64,000 bases of DNA from Nocardioides potassii. Lineage in GTDB: Bacteria > Actinomycetota > Actinomycetes > Propionibacteriales > Nocardioidaceae. Position 1 is the stretch's first letter. The number at the start of each line of letters is the position of its first letter. The translations under genes were made by a program, and so were the position numbers. The notes under the pieces were generated by a model, which saw nothing but the letters and a program-made list of their open reading frames with translations, was not told the DNA's origin and did not search any database. Shown here piece after piece: positions 45,524 to 56,881 of this stretch. The stretch covers positions 62,001-126,000 of the forward strand of contig NZ_JAKJHZ010000011.1 in NCBI RefSeq assembly GCF_021648885.1, in the 5' to 3' direction.

Positions 45524-47512
45524 ATGGTTGGACGCATACCCGTGATGGACGTTTCACCAGTCGTCGACCTCGGTCGGCTGTCCGCGAAGGCCACGGTCGG
45601 AGAGCCCCTGCCGGTGCGCGCCACCGTCTTCCGCGAGGGCCACGACCAGCTCGCGGCCGAGGTGGTGGCGATCGACCCGAAGGGCGTACGACGCGACCCG
45701 GTCCGCATGGTCGCCGAGGGCGAGGAGCCCAACCGCTACGTCGCCCACGTCACCCCTGACGTCGAGGGTGAGTGGACCTTCGAGATCCACTCCTGGTCCG
45801 ACCCGATCGCGACCTGGCAGCACGACGGCGGCATCAAGATCCCCGCCGGCGTCGACGTCGAGCTGATGTTCACCGAGGCGCGGCTGCTGCTGGAGCGCGT
45901 GGCCGCCGGCGAGAAGCCGCTCGACAAGCAGGCGTCCGCTCTCGTGGCGGGAGCCATCGCCGCTGCGTCCGACACCGAGCGACCCGCCGCCGCCCGACTC
46001 GCCGCGCTGCAGGACCCCGAGCTGGAGGCCGTCCTCCTCGCGCACCCGCTGCGCGAGCTCACCACCGTGAGCGGCCCCTACCGGTTCCGTGCCGACCGCA
46101 ACCGCGCGCTCTTCGGCAGCTGGTACGAGTTCTTCCCGCGCTCGGAGGGCGCGACGCGCGACGAGAAGACCGGCACGATCACCTCCGGATCGTTCAGGAC
46201 GGCGATCAAGCGCCTCGACCGGGTCGCCGAGATGGGCTTCGACGTGCTCTACCTGCCGCCGATCCACCCCATCGGCGAGCTCAACCGCAAGGGGCCCAAC
46301 AACACCCTCACGCCCGGTCCCGACGACCCCGGCTCGCCGTGGGCGATCGGCAGCAAGGACGGTGGCCACGACGCCATCCACCCCGAGCTCGGCACGTTCG
46401 AGGACTTCGACGCCTTCGTCGCCCGCGCCACCGAGCTCGGCCTCGAGGTCGCCCTCGACCTCGCGCTCCAGGCGGCGCCCGACCACCCGTGGGTGACCAC
46501 GCACCCGCAGTTCTTCACCACCCGCGCGGACGGCACCATCGCCTACGCGGAGAACCCGCCCAAGAAGTACCAGGACATCTACCCGATCAACTTCGACAAC
46601 GACCCCAACGGCATCTGCCGCGAGGTGCTGCGGATCGTGCGGCTGTGGATCTCCCACGGCATCAAGATCTTCCGCGTCGACAACCCGCACACCAAGCCCG
46701 TCGCGTTCTGGGAGTGGCTGCTGGCGGAGGTGCGCCGCACCAACCCGGAGGTGATCTTCCTGTCGGAGGCCTTCACCAGGCCGGCGATGATGCACGGCCT
46801 CGGCGCGGTCGGCTTCCACCAGAGCTACACCTACTTCACCTGGCGCAACAGCAAGCGCGAGATCGAGGACTACCTCCGCGAGGTGTCGTCGCAGTCCGAC
46901 CACCTGATGCGGCCGAACTTCTTCGTGAACACCCCCGACATCCTGCCGACCTACCTGCAGTACGGCGGCCCGGCGGCGTTCAAGGTGCGCGCGGCGCTCG
47001 CCGCGACCGGCTCGCCGAGCTGGGGCGTCTACGCCGGCTACGAGCTCTTCGAGCACGTCGCCATCCGGCCGGGCGCCGAGGAGTACCTCGACTCCGAGAA
47101 GTTCCAGGTCCGCATCCGCGACTGGGACCGCCACGACGAGGAGGGCACCACGCTCGCGCCGTACCTCACCCGGCTCAACGAGATCCGCCGTCAGCATCCC
47201 GCACTGCAGCTGCTGCGCAACATCACGATCCACTGGAGCGACGACGACAACGTCCTGGTCTTCAGCAAGCGGGCCGCCCTGCCGGGCGGGGGCGACGACG
47301 TCGTGATCACCGTCATCAACCTCGACCCCCACGGAGCACGCGAGACGATGATCCACCTCGACATGGAGGCCCTCGGCCTGAGCTGGCACGACTCCTTCGT
47401 CGCCCACGACGAGATCACCGGTGCCGACTGGAGCTGGCACCAGCACAACTACGTGCGCCTCGACCCCGGGTACGAGCCCGCCCACATCATCAGCGTGAGG
47501 AGCCCCCGTTGA
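45524..47512 (+). CDS. glgE: Alpha-1,4-glucan:maltose-1-phosphate maltosyltransferase
   Basis: A 662-residue GH13_3 enzyme that adds maltosyl units from maltose-1-phosphate to alpha-1,4-glucan. '[39 protein letters not shown]' is the family N-terminus. The nucleophile is Asp386 ([10 protein letters not shown]), the acid Glu415 (LSEAFTRP) and the third carboxylate Asp472 (NTPDILP). First gene of glgE-treS-mak-glgB; treS starts inside its stop codon. Just upstream, cttgcg and cgcaag (45488-45514) form a weak dyad that might be an operator. Confidence 0.97.
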   Translation: MVGRIPVMDVSPVVDLGRLSAKATVGEPLPVRATVFREGHDQLAAEVVAIDPKGVRRDPVRMVAEGEEPNRYVAHVTPDVEGEWTFEIHSWSDPIATWQHDGGIKIPAGVDVELMFTEARLLLERVAAGEKPLDKQASALVAGAIAAASDTERPAAARLAALQDPELEAVLLAHPLRELTTVSGPYRFRADRNRALFGSWYEFFPRSEGATRDEKTGTITSGSFRTAIKRLDRVAEMGFDVLYLPPIHPIGELNRKGPNNTLTPGPDDPGSPWAIGSKDGGHDAIHPELGTFEDFDAFVARATELGLEVALDLALQAAPDHPWVTTHPQFFTTRADGTIAYAENPPKKYQDIYPINFDNDPNGICREVLRIVRLWISHGIKIFRVDNPHTKPVAFWEWLLAEVRRTNPEVIFLSEAFTRPAMMHGLGAVGFHQSYTYFTWRNSKREIEDYLREVSSQSDHLMRPNFFVNTPDILPTYLQYGGPAAFKVRAALAATGSPSWGVYAGYELFEHVAIRPGAEEYLDSEKFQVRIRDWDRHDEEGTTLAPYLTRLNEIRRQHPALQLLRNITIHWSDDDNVLVFSKRAALPGGGDDVVITVINLDPHGARETMIHLDMEALGLSWHDSFVAHDEITGADWSWHQHNYVRLDPGYEPAHIISVRSPR

Positions 47513-49323
47513 CCGAGACCTCCCCCTCCCACTCCTCCCCCTCCCACTCCTCCCCCTCGCACTCCTCGTCCGCCCCGATGTCGGCCGACGCCGGCGCCGC
47601 GACGGCTGTGCTCAACTCCGAACCGGAGTGGTTCCGCACCGCGGTCTTCTACGAGGTCCTGGTCCGGTCGTTCCGCGACTCCAACGGCGACGGCACCGGC
47701 GACTTCAAGGGCCTGATCGAGAAGCTCGACTACCTCGAGTGGCTCGGCGTCGACTGCCTGTGGGTGCCGCCGTTCTTCACCTCGCCGCTGCGCGACGGCG
47801 GCTACGACGTCGCCGACTACAACAACATCCTCCCCGAGGCCGGGACGGTCGAGGACTTCCACGAGTTCCTCGACGCCTGCCACCAGCGCGGCATCCGCGT
47901 GATCATCGACTTCGTCATGAACCACACGAGTGACGCCCACCCGTGGTTCCAGGCGAGCCGGAGCGACCCCGAGGGCCCCTACGGGGACTTCTACGTGTGG
48001 TCCGACACCGACGAGCTCTACGAGGAGGCCCGGGTCATCTTCGTCGACACCGAGCCGTCCAACTGGACGTGGGACCCGGTGCGGCAGCAGTACTACTGGC
48101 ACCGGTTCTTCCACCACCAGCCGGACCTCAACTTCGACAACCCGAAGGTCCACGACGCGATGCTGGACGCGATGGCGTTCTGGCTCGACATGGGCCTCGA
48201 CGGCTTCCGCCTCGACGCCGTGCCGTACCTCTACGAGCGACCCGGCACGAACGGCGAGAACCTCAAGGAGACGCACGACTTCCTGAAGAAGTGCCGCCGG
48301 TTCGTCGACGACAACTATCCCGGTCGCGTGCTGCTCTGCGAGGCCAACCAGTGGCCGGCCGACGTCGTCGAGTACTTCGGGCCCGAGGAGACCGCGGACG
48401 GGCGCTGGATCGGCACCGAGTGCCACATGGCCTTCCACTTCCCGGTCATGCCGCGCATCTTCATGGCCGTGCGCCGCGAGTCGCGCTTCCCGATCTCGGA
48501 GATCCTCGAGCAGACCCCGGCGATCCCCGAGGGCTGCCAGTGGGGCATCTTCCTGCGCAACCACGACGAGCTCACGCTCGAGATGGTGACCGACGAGGAC
48601 CGCGACTACATGTGGTCCGAGTACGCCCACGACCCGCGGATGAAGGCCAACATCGGCATCCGCCGACGCCTCGCGCCGCTGCTCGACAACGACGTCAACC
48701 GGATGGAGCTCTTCACCGCGCTCCTCCTCTCGCTCCCGGGCTCGCCCGTCCTCTACTACGGCGACGAGATCGGGATGGGCGACAACATCTGGCTCGGCGA
48801 CCGCGATGGCGTGCGCACGCCGATGCAGTGGACGCCCGACCGCAACGCCGGCTTCTCCAACGCCACCCCCGGCAAGCTCTTCCTGCCGGCGATCCAGGAC
48901 CCCGTCTACGGCTACCAGTCGGTCAACGTCGAGGCGCAGCTGGAGAACAGCTCGTCGTTGCTCCACTGGACCCGTCGCCTCGTCCACGCGCGGCGACGGC
49001 ATCCGGCCTTCGGGCTCGGCGACTTCCACGACCTCGGCGGCTCGAACCCGAGCGTGCTGTCCTACGTGAGGGAGCATTCCCCCGAGGGAGCCGGACCCGA
49101 CGAGCGCGACGTGATCCTCTGCGTCAACAACCTCTCGCGCTTCCCGCAGCCGGTCGAGCTCGACCTGCGCCAGTGGGAGGGCATGGTGCCGGTCGAGCTC
49201 CTCGGCGGCGTGCCGTTCCCCGCGGTCGGCGAGCTGCCCTACCTGCTGACGCTCGGCGGCTACGGCTTCCTCTGGTTGCGGCTGACCGAGCCCAGCAACA
49301 CCAGCCAGGGGGTGGAGGGATGA
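47509..49323 (+). CDS. treS: Trehalose synthase (maltose/trehalose mutase)
   Basis: A GH13_16 enzyme interconverting trehalose and maltose, supplying maltose for Mak. Catalytic residues counted from TTG 47509: Asp236 (FRLDAVPYL), Glu278 (LCEANQWP), Asp353 (NHDELTLEM). '[49 protein letters not shown]' is diagnostic. Two starts are possible: TTG 47509, overlapping the glgE stop as TTGA (604 residues), or ATG 47578 (581 residues). The first includes a SPSHS repeat tail outside the conserved domain. I favour TTG because of the coupling, but this is uncertain. Confidence 0.95.
   Translation: MTETSPSHSSPSHSSPSHSSSAPMSADAGAATAVLNSEPEWFRTAVFYEVLVRSFRDSNGDGTGDFKGLIEKLDYLEWLGVDCLWVPPFFTSPLRDGGYDVADYNNILPEAGTVEDFHEFLDACHQRGIRVIIDFVMNHTSDAHPWFQASRSDPEGPYGDFYVWSDTDELYEEARVIFVDTEPSNWTWDPVRQQYYWHRFFHHQPDLNFDNPKVHDAMLDAMAFWLDMGLDGFRLDAVPYLYERPGTNGENLKETHDFLKKCRRFVDDNYPGRVLLCEANQWPADVVEYFGPEETADGRWIGTECHMAFHFPVMPRIFMAVRRESRFPISEILEQTPAIPEGCQWGIFLRNHDELTLEMVTDEDRDYMWSEYAHDPRMKANIGIRRRLAPLLDNDVNRMELFTALLLSLPGSPVLYYGDEIGMGDNIWLGDRDGVRTPMQWTPDRNAGFSNATPGKLFLPAIQDPVYGYQSVNVEAQLENSSSLLHWTRRLVHARRRHPAFGLGDFHDLGGSNPSVLSYVREHSPEGAGPDERDVILCVNNLSRFPQPVELDLRQWEGMVPVELLGGVPFPAVGELPYLLTLGGYGFLWLRLTEPSNTSQGVEG
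47521..47565 (+). repeat. In-frame 15-bp minisatellite at the treS N-terminus
   Basis: Three copies of tccccctcccactcc (the third with one c-to-g change), encoding Ser-Pro-Ser-His-Ser three times if treS starts at TTG 47509. The period keeps the reading frame, so copy number could vary without breaking the gene. Confidence 0.85.
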
Positions 49324-50719
49324 GCGCGCCCCTGGACCACCTGCGCGGCTGGATCGAGCAGGCCCGCTGGTTCGGCGGCAAGGGCCGCAGCTGGAGCCTC
49401 GCCGGCGTGCGGCGGGTGGGTGACCTGCCCGACGCCCCCGACGGCCTGCGGGTCGCCATCGAGCTCGCCGAGGTCGCCTACGACGGCGGCACGACCGACT
49501 ACTACCAGCTCCCGCTCGCCTACTACTCCGAGCCGCAGGACCGACTCGGGCACGCGCTCGTGGGTGAGTGGGACGGCGCGTTCGTCTACGACGCCGTGCA
49601 CGACCGCGAGTCGATGGCGCTGTGGCTGGCGGCCTTCAACGCCCACGCGGTCGACCCGTCGAGCCCGTCCGACGTGCGCGGGGAGCTGATGTTCCACCGC
49701 CTCCCGGGCTACGACCTCGACATCGAGGCCCACTCGACGCTCTTCTCCGGGGAGCAGTCGAACTCCTCGGTCGCCTTCGGCGAGGACGCGCTGATGAAGG
49801 TGTTCCGCAAGGTCACCCCCGGCGTCAACCCCGACATCGCGATCCACCAGGTGCTCACCGAGGCCGGGTCGACGCACGTCGCCGCGCTCTACGGCTGGCT
49901 CGACCTCGTCGACGACGACGCCGACGGCACCGGCTCGACGATCCAGCTGGCCATGCTCCAGCAGTTCCTCCGCACCGCCAGCGACGGCTGGGACCTTGCG
50001 CTCGCCAGCGTGCGCAACCTCTTCGCGGAGGCCGACCTCCACGCCGACGAGGTCGGCGGCGACTTCGCCGGCGAGGCCGCCCGCCTCGGTACGGCGCTCG
50101 CGGAGGTGCACGCCGACCTCGCCGCGCACTTCCCGGTCGAGCACCGCGACGCCGACGCGACCTCCGCCCTGGCCACGGCGATGGAGGGGCGGCTCGACGC
50201 CGCGCTCGACGTCGTACCCGAGCTGGCGCCGCACGCGGACCGCCTCCGCGAGACGTTCGGCCGGCTCCGCGACCTGGACGGCATCGCCGTGCAGCAGGTG
50301 CACGGCGACCTCCACCTCGGTCAGACCCTGCGGACGTCCAAGGGCTGGAAGATCGTGGACTTCGAGGGTGAGCCCGCGAAGCCGCTGGCCGAGCGGCTGC
50401 TGCCGGACTCGGCCTGGCGCGACGTGGCGGGGATGATCCGGTCCTTCGACTACGCCCCGCGGGTCGTCGCGATGACCGCGGGCCCCGCGGTCGGGGACGA
50501 GGCCGACCAGCGGTCCTACCGTGCCGCCGAGTGGGCCGCCCGCAACCGGGCCGCCTTCCTCGATGCCTACACGACCGAGCTGGGTACTGCACTCGACGGC
50601 GAGGCCGGCACCCTGCTCGACGCCTACCTCGCCGACAAGGTCGTCTACGAGGCGGTCTACGAAGCACGCAACCGACCCGGATGGGTGTCCATCCCCCTGG
50701 CTGCACTTGAGGAGAGCCG

Positions 50720-50723
<4 letters not shown>
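49320..50723 (+). CDS. mak: Maltokinase
   Basis: A 467-residue kinase phosphorylating maltose to maltose-1-phosphate, the GlgE donor. The cap N-terminus '[31 protein letters not shown]' and the eukaryotic-like kinase motifs '[25 protein letters not shown]', HGDLHLGQ (Asp330) and IVDFEGEP (Asp347) match the Pep2/Mak family. In some actinobacteria this domain is fused to TreS; here it is separate but overlaps treS by ATGA and glgB by ATGA. Confidence 0.95.
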
Positions 50724-52612
<1,889 letters not shown>

Positions 52613-52639
52613 CAGGAGTCCCGACCTGGGCCTGCGGCG

Positions 52640-53512
52640 TCAGGTCAGGTGGATCATCTCCAGCATGCCCATGAACGCGTGCGGCATGCCGCCCATGGTC
52701 GGGTCGGGGAAGAAGCACATGACCACGTACTGCCCGGGCGGCAGGTCGTAGTTCACGGTGACGCTCTTGCCGGGGCTGATCGACCCCGTCTCCAGGCCGG
52801 CGGGCAGGCCCCACGAGGGCTGGCCCTGGTCGCCGCTCTGGAAGTACTCGAGCACCTGGTCGGTCGTGGTGCCCTCCTGGACCTGCTGCATGGCGATGAA
52901 GTGCGGGACGCCCGTGTTGCCCCTGTTCTTGAACAGCAGGCGACCCTTCGCCGGCAGCGTCGACGAGCCGCCCCACGAGAGTCCGGCCTTGGCGATGATC
53001 CGGCCGTCGGTGCTGGGCGTCGCCGACTTCCGCTTCGCGCCCTTGACCATGATCGGGTCGCCGAGCACGACGCCCTTGTCGCCGAGGGAGAACGGCGTGT
53101 AGGACCCGGCCTTCGGCAGGACGAGCGTGCCCGAGCCCCCGCCCTCGAACCCGCCGAGGATGGTGGTGTTGGCGAGGGCGTGCTTGAGCGCCTTGACGTC
53201 GTTCTTCGCGCCGAACTTGTTGACGTCGGCGGCGAAGTCCGCGGCGTCGTACCCGCTCCTGAACATCGCGAGCTCGACGACGCCCTTGCCGGACACGCTC
53301 ATCCGGACGCGACCGGGGCGCAGCTTGCTCGGGCCGCTGACCTTGATGGTCTTGCCCGTGAGGGTGGCGGTGAGCATCGGCGTCGCAGCACGCGACGACA
53401 CCGAGACGGGCTTGGCGTTGGCCGTGCCCGGTGCGAGCAGGAGCGGCGAGCACACGAGTGCTGCCGCACCCACGAACGCCACCCCCCTGCGCAGTCTGTT
53501 GACCATCTGCAT
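52640..53512 (-). CDS. Secreted cupredoxin-like protein
   Basis: A 290-residue exported protein: signal peptide 'NRLRRGVAFVGAAALVCSPLLLAPGTANA', then a beta-rich body. The C-terminus has a plausible type-1 copper site: His in 'TGVPHFIAMQQ', Cys in 'YVVMCFFPDP', His and Met in 'GGMPHAFMGM'. The His...Cys...His...Met order matches cupredoxins, though the spacing C-x11-H is longer than usual. Start ATG 53512 (an alternative ATG is two codons on). Divergent from a multicopper oxidase, suggesting a copper-related electron-transfer or metal-handling pair outside the membrane. Confidence 0.7.
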   Translation of the reverse strand: MQMVNRLRRGVAFVGAAALVCSPLLLAPGTANAKPVSVSSRAATPMLTATLTGKTIKVSGPSKLRPGRVRMSVSGKGVVELAMFRSGYDAADFAADVNKFGAKNDVKALKHALANTTILGGFEGGGSGTLVLPKAGSYTPFSLGDKGVVLGDPIMVKGAKRKSATPSTDGRIIAKAGLSWGGSSTLPAKGRLLFKNRGNTGVPHFIAMQQVQEGTTTDQVLEYFQSGDQGQPSWGLPAGLETGSISPGKSVTVNYDLPPGQYVVMCFFPDPTMGGMPHAFMGMLEMIHLT

Positions 53513-53661
53513 GGTGGACCGAACCTTTCTGGACTCGTGCCCGAAGCCCCGGGCAGCAGCCCATTGAAAGCACCATCCGTGGCTGTCGTCATCCGTAGAT
53601 CTCCCGATGTCCAGACCACCGCGAAAAGGGTGTGGACGGTGGACGGAGGAGGGGCACACTC

Positions 53662-55548
53662 GTGCGGATGCGGGGAGAGATGCGCGCGCCGGCGCGCGCC
53701 AGGGGGCCGGCGCGGATCTGGGTCGGAGCCGCAGCCGTGGTGCTCGCGACGTCGGCGTTCGTGGCGTACGACGTCGGTGGCGCGCCCGATGCGCCGCGGA
53801 GCGCGGCCTTCGCCGAACCGGTGCGCAACGCCACCGTGGTGATCGAGCAGGGCGGCGCCCGCAAGGGCTTCGCGACCAAGGCCGTCACCGTCTCCGGCGG
53901 CGGCACCGTCACGGTGGTCAACCTCGACTCGATGGACCACACCTTCACCTCGGTCGCCAAGGGGGCCGACGGCCTGCCGCTGTTCGACGTCCGCGTCACC
54001 GCCGGCACGACCGCCACGGTGCCCGGCATCGAGGCGCTCGCGGCCGGCGACTTCGCGTTCTACTGCAAGTTCCACCCGGGCATGCGCGGCGTGCTCACCG
54101 TTGCCGGAGCCGGCGGCGGCGTCGAGCCCGAGCGCCCGACCTTCGACCAGCCGCTCGTGGTGCCGCCGACGGAGCGAGGCGCCGACGTACGGCTCGAGAT
54201 GAGGCGGGCGCTCGTGCGCACCATGCCGGACGGCCCACGGACGTCGATGTGGACCTTCGACGGCACCTACCCCGGCCCCACCATCCGGCGCCGCGGCGGC
54301 CAGGGCACCCACGTCACCGTCGTCAACCACCTGCCCAAGGGCGCGGGCGCGACGTCCACGCACCTGCACGGCGACCACCACGCGGCGAAGGACGACGGGC
54401 AGCCCACCACGCAGCTCGTCCACCGGGGCCAGAGTCGGACCTACGACTACCCGCTGACCGTCGACGGCAAGGCGACCCCGGGCTCGTTCTTCTGGTACCA
54501 CGACCACCGGATGGACCGCACCGCGCGCAACAACTGGCGCGGCCTGCAGGGCATGTTCATCGTGACCGACCCGCCGATGAAGGGCGTGCGGCTGCCGAGC
54601 GGCGCGCGCGACGTCCCGCTGATGATCTCCGAGCGCTCGTTCACCGCCGGCAACCAGCTCACGAACCCCTTCGCCGACGGACCGGAGATGGTGCACGGCT
54701 CGGGGCACGACGAGATGTCGTGGACCGGCGACCTCGCCCCGCCCAACGACGCCACCGTGGGGGACACGGTGCTCGTCAACGGTCGCGCGGCGCCTTACCT
54801 CGACGTGTCCGCCACCCGCTACCGGCTCCGCCTGCTGAACTCCTCGCCGTTCTCGAGCTACAACCTCACGCTCTCCGACGGCCGACCGATCCTGCAGATC
54901 GGGACGGGGAGCGGCCTGCTCCCCCGCGCGGTCGTCCGCTCCTCGGTGCTCCTCGGCCCGGCCCAGCGCGCCGACGTGATCGTCGACTTCAGCGGCGCGA
55001 CCGGCAAGGACATCGTCCTCGAGTCGGTTCCTGCCGCGATCGGCAGCACGGGCGACGACGCCCGCGCGGCCTCCGTGATGGAGTTCCGGGTCGGTGAACG
55101 CGCGAGCGACCCCTCACGCCTCCCCTCACGCCTCCCCTCCCCCGCGCTGGTCTCGCCGGTCCCGAAGAAGGTCGCCAAGACCTGGACGTTCGGCCTGCAC
55201 CAAGGGCACCACGGCAGCGCCTGGACCATCAACGGCGAGTCGTTCGACCCGACCCGCGTCGACCACCGCGCGAAGCTCGGCACCGTCGAGCGCTGGCGCT
55301 TCCGCAACACCAGCGACGTCACCCACTACGTCCACGTCCACGCCGAGCAGTGGCGCACCGTCCTGCGCGACGGCAAGGCGCCCCCGCCCTGGGAGCAGGG
55401 ACTCGAGGACACCTGGCGCCTCGAGCCCGGCGAAGTCGTCGAGGTGGCCGCCCGCTTCACCGACTACACCGGCGCCTTCATGATCCACTGCCACATGCTC
55501 GACCACGAGGACCACGGGATGATGTCCCGCTTCGACGTCGTCCGCTGA
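53662..55548 (+). CDS. Exported multicopper oxidase with N-terminal cupredoxin domain
   Basis: A 628-residue laccase-like oxidase. GTG 53662 is chosen because GGAGGAGGGG lies 7 nt upstream; ATG 53668 is also in frame. After a membrane/signal segment ('IWVGAAAVVLATSAFVAYDVGG') comes a plastocyanin-like domain with H93, C135, H138 and M141 (FYCKFHPGM). Then the oxidase follows, with all four copper motifs: HLHGDHH (234-240), WYHDH (278-282), HYVHVHAEQW (555) and HCHMLDHEDHGMM (609-621). The extra cupredoxin module could pass electrons to the T1 site or be structural. Substrate unknown; copper, phenols or metal ions are candidates. Confidence 0.9.
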   Translation: MRMRGEMRAPARARGPARIWVGAAAVVLATSAFVAYDVGGAPDAPRSAAFAEPVRNATVVIEQGGARKGFATKAVTVSGGGTVTVVNLDSMDHTFTSVAKGADGLPLFDVRVTAGTTATVPGIEALAAGDFAFYCKFHPGMRGVLTVAGAGGGVEPERPTFDQPLVVPPTERGADVRLEMRRALVRTMPDGPRTSMWTFDGTYPGPTIRRRGGQGTHVTVVNHLPKGAGATSTHLHGDHHAAKDDGQPTTQLVHRGQSRTYDYPLTVDGKATPGSFFWYHDHRMDRTARNNWRGLQGMFIVTDPPMKGVRLPSGARDVPLMISERSFTAGNQLTNPFADGPEMVHGSGHDEMSWTGDLAPPNDATVGDTVLVNGRAAPYLDVSATRYRLRLLNSSPFSSYNLTLSDGRPILQIGTGSGLLPRAVVRSSVLLGPAQRADVIVDFSGATGKDIVLESVPAAIGSTGDDARAASVMEFRVGERASDPSRLPSRLPSPALVSPVPKKVAKTWTFGLHQGHHGSAWTINGESFDPTRVDHRAKLGTVERWRFRNTSDVTHYVHVHAEQWRTVLRDGKAPPPWEQGLEDTWRLEPGEVVEVAARFTDYTGAFMIHCHMLDHEDHGMMSRFDVVR

Positions 55549-55565
55549 CGACATCTGTAGCTCCT

Positions 55566-55647
55566 TCACCATGGGATGTAGGCGAATGTGCACTTCCCTT
55601 CGTCAACTGACATGGGGAAGTGGACGGCGGCCAACATCCCATGGTGA
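55566..55647. repeat. Hairpin element, copy 1 (flanks AbiEi/nuclease-like gene)
   Basis: An 82-bp element with perfect 13-bp terminal inverted repeats (tcaccatgggatg / catcccatggtga) and a perfect inner stem cacttccc / gggaagtg (55591-55598, 55615-55622). It matches the copy at 56758-56831 at 60 of 74 aligned positions without a gap; blocks aggcgaa, tgcacttccc, cgtcaactgacatggg and acatcccatggtga are identical. It lies 17 nt after the multicopper oxidase stop and 124 nt before the next gene. Confidence 0.9.
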
Positions 55648-55771
55648 GTGATCGCGAGCGATCCGGCCGGGTTCAGCCACGAGACGTCCACAGCGAGCAA
55701 CCGGACGCGGTCGTCCACAGGGGCGCCGTACGACGGGTGCGTTGGCGCCTCGGTCGTCCGACGATCGCCGG

Positions 55772-56716
55772 ATGGACGATCCGCTACGCGCCATCGCACT
55801 GGAGCTCGGTTTCTTCACCCGCGCCCACGCGCGGAACGCCGGCTATGACGACCGCGCCATCACCCGGGCAGCGCGTGCACGCGCGTGGCACCGGATCCGA
55901 CGCGGTTACTACACGTTCCCCGACATCTGGTCGGGAGCGACCGACGAGGAACGGCACCTCATGACATGTCGAGCCGTGCTCGACTCGCTTGGTGACGCTG
56001 TCGCCCTGAGCCACACGTCGGGCTGCGTCGCCCAGCGGGTCGACGTCTGGGGCCTGCCACTGGACGTCGTACATGTCACGCGGCTCGACGGCGGTGCCGG
56101 CCGCATCGAGGCCGGCGTGGTCCATCACGAGGGCCTGGTCCTTGATCACGAGGTGAGCGAGGTCGACGGCATGCGCGTCCTCGCACCACAGCGTTGCACG
56201 CTCGAGGCGGGCTCTCTCGGCTCTCCGGAGGCCGCCCTCGTCCTGCTGAACTCGTGCCTCCATCGTCAGCTCTGCACGTCGGACGAGGTGTGCACCCAGT
56301 TCGACGTGATGGCTCACTGGCCGCACGTCCGACACCTTCACGTCCCGGTGCGGATGTGCACGGCGAAGGCGGAGTCGGTCGGCGAGAGTCGCGGGCTGTG
56401 GCTGTTCTGGACCCAGCACCTGCCGGCGCCGACGCTCCAGCACGAGGTGCACGACAGCGCCGGCCGCCTGGTCGGTCGCACTGACTACGCCTGGCTCAAG
56501 CACCGCGGGCTCGGCGAGTTCGACGGCAAGGTCAAGTACGGCCGACTCCTCAAGCCCGGTCAGCATCCGGGTGAGGTCGTCTTCGAGGAGAAGCGACGCG
56601 AGGACCTCCTGCGCGAGGCGACGGGATCGTGGATGGTGCGGCTCGTGTGGTCGGATCTCGACCACCCCGCCGAGACCGCGGCTCGCATCCGTCGGTTCCT
56701 CGTCCGCGCGAGCTGA
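55772..56716 (+). CDS. AbiEi-type N-terminal domain / PD-(D/E)XK nuclease-like protein
   Basis: A 314-residue protein. The N-terminus ('LGFFTRAHARNAGYDDRAITRAARARAWHRIRRGYY', residues 12-47) resembles the AbiEi antitoxin winged-helix domain. The C-terminus has a DUF559/PD-(D/E)XK-like core: a helix with 'GESRGLWLFW', Asp238 (GRTDYAW), then Glu249-x-Asp251-x-Lys253 (GEFDGKVKY), and 'EEKRREDLLREATGSWMVRLVWSDL'. The cognate AbiEii toxin gene is absent, so this is not a visible toxin-antitoxin pair. The start at ATG 55772 follows homologues. The gene is bracketed by two copies of an 80-bp hairpin element, which suggests a mobile or element-associated cassette. Confidence 0.8.
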   Translation: MDDPLRAIALELGFFTRAHARNAGYDDRAITRAARARAWHRIRRGYYTFPDIWSGATDEERHLMTCRAVLDSLGDAVALSHTSGCVAQRVDVWGLPLDVVHVTRLDGGAGRIEAGVVHHEGLVLDHEVSEVDGMRVLAPQRCTLEAGSLGSPEAALVLLNSCLHRQLCTSDEVCTQFDVMAHWPHVRHLHVPVRMCTAKAESVGESRGLWLFWTQHLPAPTLQHEVHDSAGRLVGRTDYAWLKHRGLGEFDGKVKYGRLLKPGQHPGEVVFEEKRREDLLREATGSWMVRLVWSDLDHPAETAARIRRFLVRAS

Positions 56717-56757
56717 GCCCATCGCCGTGTGCCCACGACCACGCGGTGGCCGTCCAG

Positions 56758-56834
56758 CATGGGATGGAGGCGAACATGCACTTCCCGGCGTCAACTGACA
56801 TGGGTAGGTGTCCATTGACCGACATCCCATGGTG
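56758..56834. repeat. Hairpin element, copy 2
   Basis: Second copy, in the same orientation, 41 nt after the nuclease-like gene and 47 nt before the NUDIX gene. Terminal arms catgggatg / catcccatg (9 bp) remain. The inner stem is cacttccc opposite gggtaggtg, which pairs with one mismatch and a G-U. Same length as copy 1 with no indels; differences concentrate in the 3' part of the interior. Confidence 0.9.
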
Positions 56835-56881
56835 AACGATCACAGACGCGACCACCTCCGACGCCTCGCTAGGGTGGGAGA

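Noticed and set aside
52623-52646. gacctg / caggtc as a terminator between glgB and the cupredoxin-like gene.
   Set aside because: A 6-bp stem with a 12-nt loop that runs into the coding end of the convergent gene is too weak to call.
55772-56716. Complete type IV toxin-antitoxin system.
   Set aside because: Only an AbiEi-like N-terminal domain is present. No AbiEii-type toxin gene is adjacent, and the nucleotidyltransferase at 17410 is 38 kb away with its own promoter.
55566-56855. Minus-strand open frames through both hairpin copies encode similar peptides (H-H-G-M ... P-M-S-V-D-x-G-K-C ... I-P).
   Set aside because: Between the copies many differences change the amino acid and there is no bias to silent sites, while the hairpin arms are preserved. 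The selection, if any, is on structure rather than protein. Neither frame has a credible start or ribosome binding site.
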